From Methanomassiliicoccaceae archaeon (lineage in GTDB: Archaea > Thermoplasmatota > Thermoplasmata > Methanomassiliicoccales > Methanomethylophilaceae): DNA of 64,000 nucleotides. Below, piece by piece: positions 61,349 to 64,000 of this stretch. The notes under the pieces are model-generated. The model had not been told where the DNA came from. It did not search any database and saw only the letters and a list, made by a program, of their open reading frames with translations. How positions within the stretch are numbered: the first letter of the stretch is position 1; each line of letters starts with the position of its first letter. Position numbers and translations under genes: made by a program. Location: assembly GCA_034928305.1 (NCBI GenBank), contig JAYFOZ010000002.1, positions 1 to 64,000 on the forward strand, given 5' to 3'.

Positions 61349-63679
61349 ATGGTCAAGGACCTGATGATCAAAATCGACAAGCCCTTCGAGCTTTTCGAAG
61401 TATCGATAAGATCGGCGTCGGACGAAGAACTGATGAAGATATCGCGAGACATGGCTCTGAGCCTGTCCCTCGACGAGATGAAGACGATAAAGGAATATTT
61501 CCAAAAGGAAGGAAGAGATCCCACGGACATCGAGCTTCAGTCGCTCGGGCAGGCATGGAGCGAACATTGCTGCTACAAGAGCTCCAAGGCGATATTGAAA
61601 GAGTTCGTATTCGGAATAGGGCGCGACGACGTACTTTCCAGGGGCGACGCCGGAGTGATGGTCTTCGATGACGATTACGGCTACGCTCTAAGGATCGAGA
61701 GTCATAACCACCCGTCTGCCGTCGAACCGTACGGAGGTGCGGCGACAGGGATAGGCGGGATCCTAAGGGATGTGGTGTGCATGGGCGCGCAGCCTATAGC
61801 TCTGGCGGACCCGTTGTGCTTCGGATATCCGGACAGGAAGGGCGACCTTCCCCCCGGGACCAAACACCCCCGCTACCTGATGAGCGGCGTCGTATCAGGA
61901 ATAAGGGATTATGGAAACAGGGTAGGGATACCGACCATAACCGGAGGAATGTTCTTCGACGAAAGATACACGGGCAACTGCCTTGTGAACGTCGCATGCC
62001 TGGGACTTGTAAAACGCGCCGACCTCGCCAAGAACTACGCCGGCGGGCCGGGAGAAGTAATGGTCCTCATAGGCGGCCGCACCGGCCGCGACGGCATACA
62101 CGGCGTCAACTTCGCATCGCGCGAACTGACCGAAACCTCGGACGAGGATTCAAGGGGCTCCGTGCAGCTCGGCGACCCGATAACCAAGGAGCCGGTGATG
62201 CACGCATGCTTCGAGGTCAACGCGAAACATCTGATAACCGGGATGAAGGACCTGGGAGGAGGAGGGCTCAGCTGCGTCGTCGGCGAGATGGCGCTGGACG
62301 CGGGATGCGGCGCGGACGTGAACCTCGAAAAGGTCCCCCTCAAGGAATCCGGGCTTGCGCCCTGGGAGATATGGGTATCAGAGTCCCAGGAGCGCATGAT
62401 GTGCACGTGCAAGCCCGAGGACCTCGAAAACGTATTGGCGGTTTTCGATGCATGGGACGTTCTCGCAACGCCGGTGGCAATGACGACGGACACCAAGCGC
62501 ACGTGCATATTCTGGCACGGAGAGAAGATATTCGAAATGGATCAGAATTTCCTGACGGCCGGTCCGCTCTACCACAGGCCTTACGCCGCCCCCCCTGTTT
62601 CGTCGATCGAGAACGAGCGCGTTCCGCGTCTTCCGGACGACCGCGCGATAATATTGAGGCTCCTCTCGGACCCGAACGTGGCATCCAAGGAGTGGGCGAT
62701 AAGGCAGTACGACCACGATGTCAGAGCCGCTACGGTGGTCCACCCGATGGTAGGCGAGATGAACAAGACCGGGCCCGGGGACGCATCGGTCCTCCGTCCC
62801 GTTCCGTCAAGCATGAAAGGGCTGGCCGCCGCCATAGGATGCAATCCCTGGTTCACCGCGCTGGACCCATACAACGGAGGAATGTCCTCCGTGGACGAGG
62901 CATGGCGCAACGTCGTGGCCGTAGGTGCGATGCCTAACGCGCTGACCGACTGCCTCAACTTCGGGAATCCCGAAAAGCCGGAAAGGCTCGGGGAATTCAG
63001 AGAGGCCGTACGCGGCATAGGCGATTTCGCAAAGGCGCTCAACATTCCGATCCCCTCGGGAAATGTAAGCCTATACAACGAGGCGCCGGGAGGTGCGTCA
63101 GTGCTCCCGACACCTATGATGCTGTGCTGCGGCATCATCGACGATATATCGAAAGCGGTCACCGCTGACTTCAAGAAGCCCGGCAGCCGGATCTATGTTA
63201 TCGGCAAAACCAAGGAAGAGTTGGGCGGGTCGCTGCTATACCGTGTTTTCGGAGGAAAACAGGGAGCCGTGCCGACAGTCGATGTCAACGATGTCCGCGA
63301 ATTGACCGAGAAGATTCTGAAGGCGATGGACAGACGCCTCATATCCGGTTGCCACGACTGTTCCGACGGCGGCATAGCCGTCGCGGTCGCAGAGATGTGC
63401 ATCTCGGGACAGATGGGCGCGGCCCTCGATATGAGGAAGGCGGCCGACATGTCGCCCCGCAAAGTACTCTATTCCGAGAGCAACACTCGCTGGATAGCCG
63501 AAGTTTCTGAAGAAAACGCGGAGGAGTTCGAGAAGATAATGGGAGGTTCCGCACACAACATAGGCAAGACCGGCGGAAACTCTTTGAAGTTAAGGGACTC
63601 AGGCGTGATCATAGAGGTCGAGGAGATGCGCAAGGCATGGAACGACCCTATATGGAAGATCATGGGGGGACAATCATGA
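61349..63679 (+). CDS. purL: Phosphoribosylformylglycinamidine synthase subunit PurL
   Basis: A 776-residue enzyme of the small PurL type that needs PurS and PurQ. Motifs: SLGQAWSEHCCYKSSKAIL, RIESHNHPSAVEPYGGAATGIGG, GGRTGRDGIHG and the later CSDGGIAVAVAEMC. It catalyses ATP-dependent amidation of FGAR in purine synthesis. The stop overlaps purQ by ATGA. Confidence 0.96.
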   Translation: MVKDLMIKIDKPFELFEVSIRSASDEELMKISRDMALSLSLDEMKTIKEYFQKEGRDPTDIELQSLGQAWSEHCCYKSSKAILKEFVFGIGRDDVLSRGDAGVMVFDDDYGYALRIESHNHPSAVEPYGGAATGIGGILRDVVCMGAQPIALADPLCFGYPDRKGDLPPGTKHPRYLMSGVVSGIRDYGNRVGIPTITGGMFFDERYTGNCLVNVACLGLVKRADLAKNYAGGPGEVMVLIGGRTGRDGIHGVNFASRELTETSDEDSRGSVQLGDPITKEPVMHACFEVNAKHLITGMKDLGGGGLSCVVGEMALDAGCGADVNLEKVPLKESGLAPWEIWVSESQERMMCTCKPEDLENVLAVFDAWDVLATPVAMTTDTKRTCIFWHGEKIFEMDQNFLTAGPLYHRPYAAPPVSSIENERVPRLPDDRAIILRLLSDPNVASKEWAIRQYDHDVRAATVVHPMVGEMNKTGPGDASVLRPVPSSMKGLAAAIGCNPWFTALDPYNGGMSSVDEAWRNVVAVGAMPNALTDCLNFGNPEKPERLGEFREAVRGIGDFAKALNIPIPSGNVSLYNEAPGGASVLPTPMMLCCGIIDDISKAVTADFKKPGSRIYVIGKTKEELGGSLLYRVFGGKQGAVPTVDVNDVRELTEKILKAMDRRLISGCHDCSDGGIAVAVAEMCISGQMGAALDMRKAADMSPRKVLYSESNTRWIAEVSEENAEEFEKIMGGSAHNIGKTGGNSLKLRDSGVIIEVEEMRKAWNDPIWKIMGGQS

Positions 63680-64000
63680 AAGAAGTCAGAGTATGCGTGC
63701 TGAGGATAGAGGGCACGAACTGCGAGGACGAGATGGCCGATGCATTCAGCATGGTCGGCGCGGTTCCGGAGAAGGTACACCTCAAACAGATGGAGAAGAA
63801 CGCCCCCGCAGGGCTCGCCCGCAACCTCGAGGACTACGACATACTTGCGTTCCCGGGAGGGTTCTCTGCAGGCGACTATGTAAGGGCCGGAGCGATATTC
63901 GCGGCAAGGATCAGAAGCCTGATGGGGCCGCAGCTGAAGAGGTTCGTGGAATCCGGAAAACCCGTATTGGGCGTATGCAACGGGTTCCAGATATTGGTGG
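63676..64000 (+). CDS. purQ: FGAM synthase glutaminase subunit PurQ (partial)
   Basis: The first 108 codons of a class I glutamine amidotransferase, cut by the window end. VCVLRIEGTNCEDE opens it, FPGGFSAGDYVRAGAI gives the oxyanion loop region, and PVLGVCNGFQI includes the nucleophilic cysteine. It supplies ammonia to PurL. The start at ATG 63676 overlaps the purL stop. Confidence 0.95.
   Translation, partial: MKEVRVCVLRIEGTNCEDEMADAFSMVGAVPEKVHLKQMEKNAPAGLARNLEDYDILAFPGGFSAGDYVRAGAIFAARIRSLMGPQLKRFVESGKPVLGVCNGFQILV

Overview
This window is archaeal and most likely comes from a methanogen of the order Methanomassiliicoccales (host-associated Methanomethylophilaceae type). The evidence is as follows. 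The translation and ribosome genes are archaeal (L7Ae, S28e, L24e, S6e, aIF5B, aIF2-gamma, EF-1beta). Archaeal CoA synthesis is present (pantoate kinase beside CoaBC). There is an archaeal GINS subunit, a methanogenesis marker 8 (DUF2099) gene, a DUF1638 gene, and TATA-box promoters. None of about 62 complete genes ends with TAG, whereas TAG occurs inside two otherwise continuous reading frames. That pattern is expected where TAG is read as pyrrolysine. No pyl genes lie in the window, so the link to pyrrolysine is inferred.

Layout. (1) 1-3545: the tail of an unidentified gene, then a nested insertion-sequence structure in which an intact IS1634/IS4-like element has inserted into an older decayed relative. 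(2) 3787-15741: a visibly AT-rich surface-glycan island. It holds a double-domain GT8 glycosyltransferase with Sel1 repeats, a second decayed IS, a GT2 gene and a UDP-glucose 6-dehydrogenase that each carry an in-frame TAG, galE, and an ABC-2 polysaccharide exporter whose ATPase carries a very long Sel1-repeat tail. (3) 15712-25316: a phosphoglucose/phosphomannose isomerase, a HAD-epimerase-GT2 operon, and a GT4-GT87-partner-GT4 set. (4) 25347-26750: EF-1beta, a zinc-ribbon protein and a DUF89 protein. (5) 26782-31463: a GDP-heptose-type sugar pathway (nucleotidyltransferase, HddA-like kinase, GmhA-GmhB fusion) facing two GT2 genes. (6) 31535-32844: branched-chain amino acid genes. (7) 32885-39412: a GT4-DedA-GT4 operon, divergent from a second GT87-partner pair and two membrane proteins.

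(8) 39511-45774: a conserved translation block (L7Ae, S28e, L24e, NDK, aIF5B, a second sugar isomerase, S6e, aIF2-gamma, PIN nuclease). (9) 45767-49975: marker 8, cyclophilin, DUF1638, an AT-rich acyltransferase islet and DUF5714. (10) 50102-64000: an MFS-USP fusion, tRNA-Lys, a CBS protein, a metallo-beta-lactamase-fold protein, GINS, DUF167, a Toprim protein, thymidylate kinase, CoaBC, pantoate kinase, DUF357, PRPP synthetase, ProRS, a TrmI-like methyltransferase, and purS-purL-purQ (purQ cut by the window end).

How it fits together: roughly half the window makes, activates, transfers and exports cell-surface sugars. UDP-glucuronate, UDP-galactose, GDP-heptose-like and dolichol-phosphate-type donors would feed soluble and membrane GTs and a two-component ABC exporter. 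The least expected features are the Sel1 tail on the exporter ATPase, the two amber-interrupted glycan genes that converge tail to tail, and the duplicated GT87-plus-partner module.
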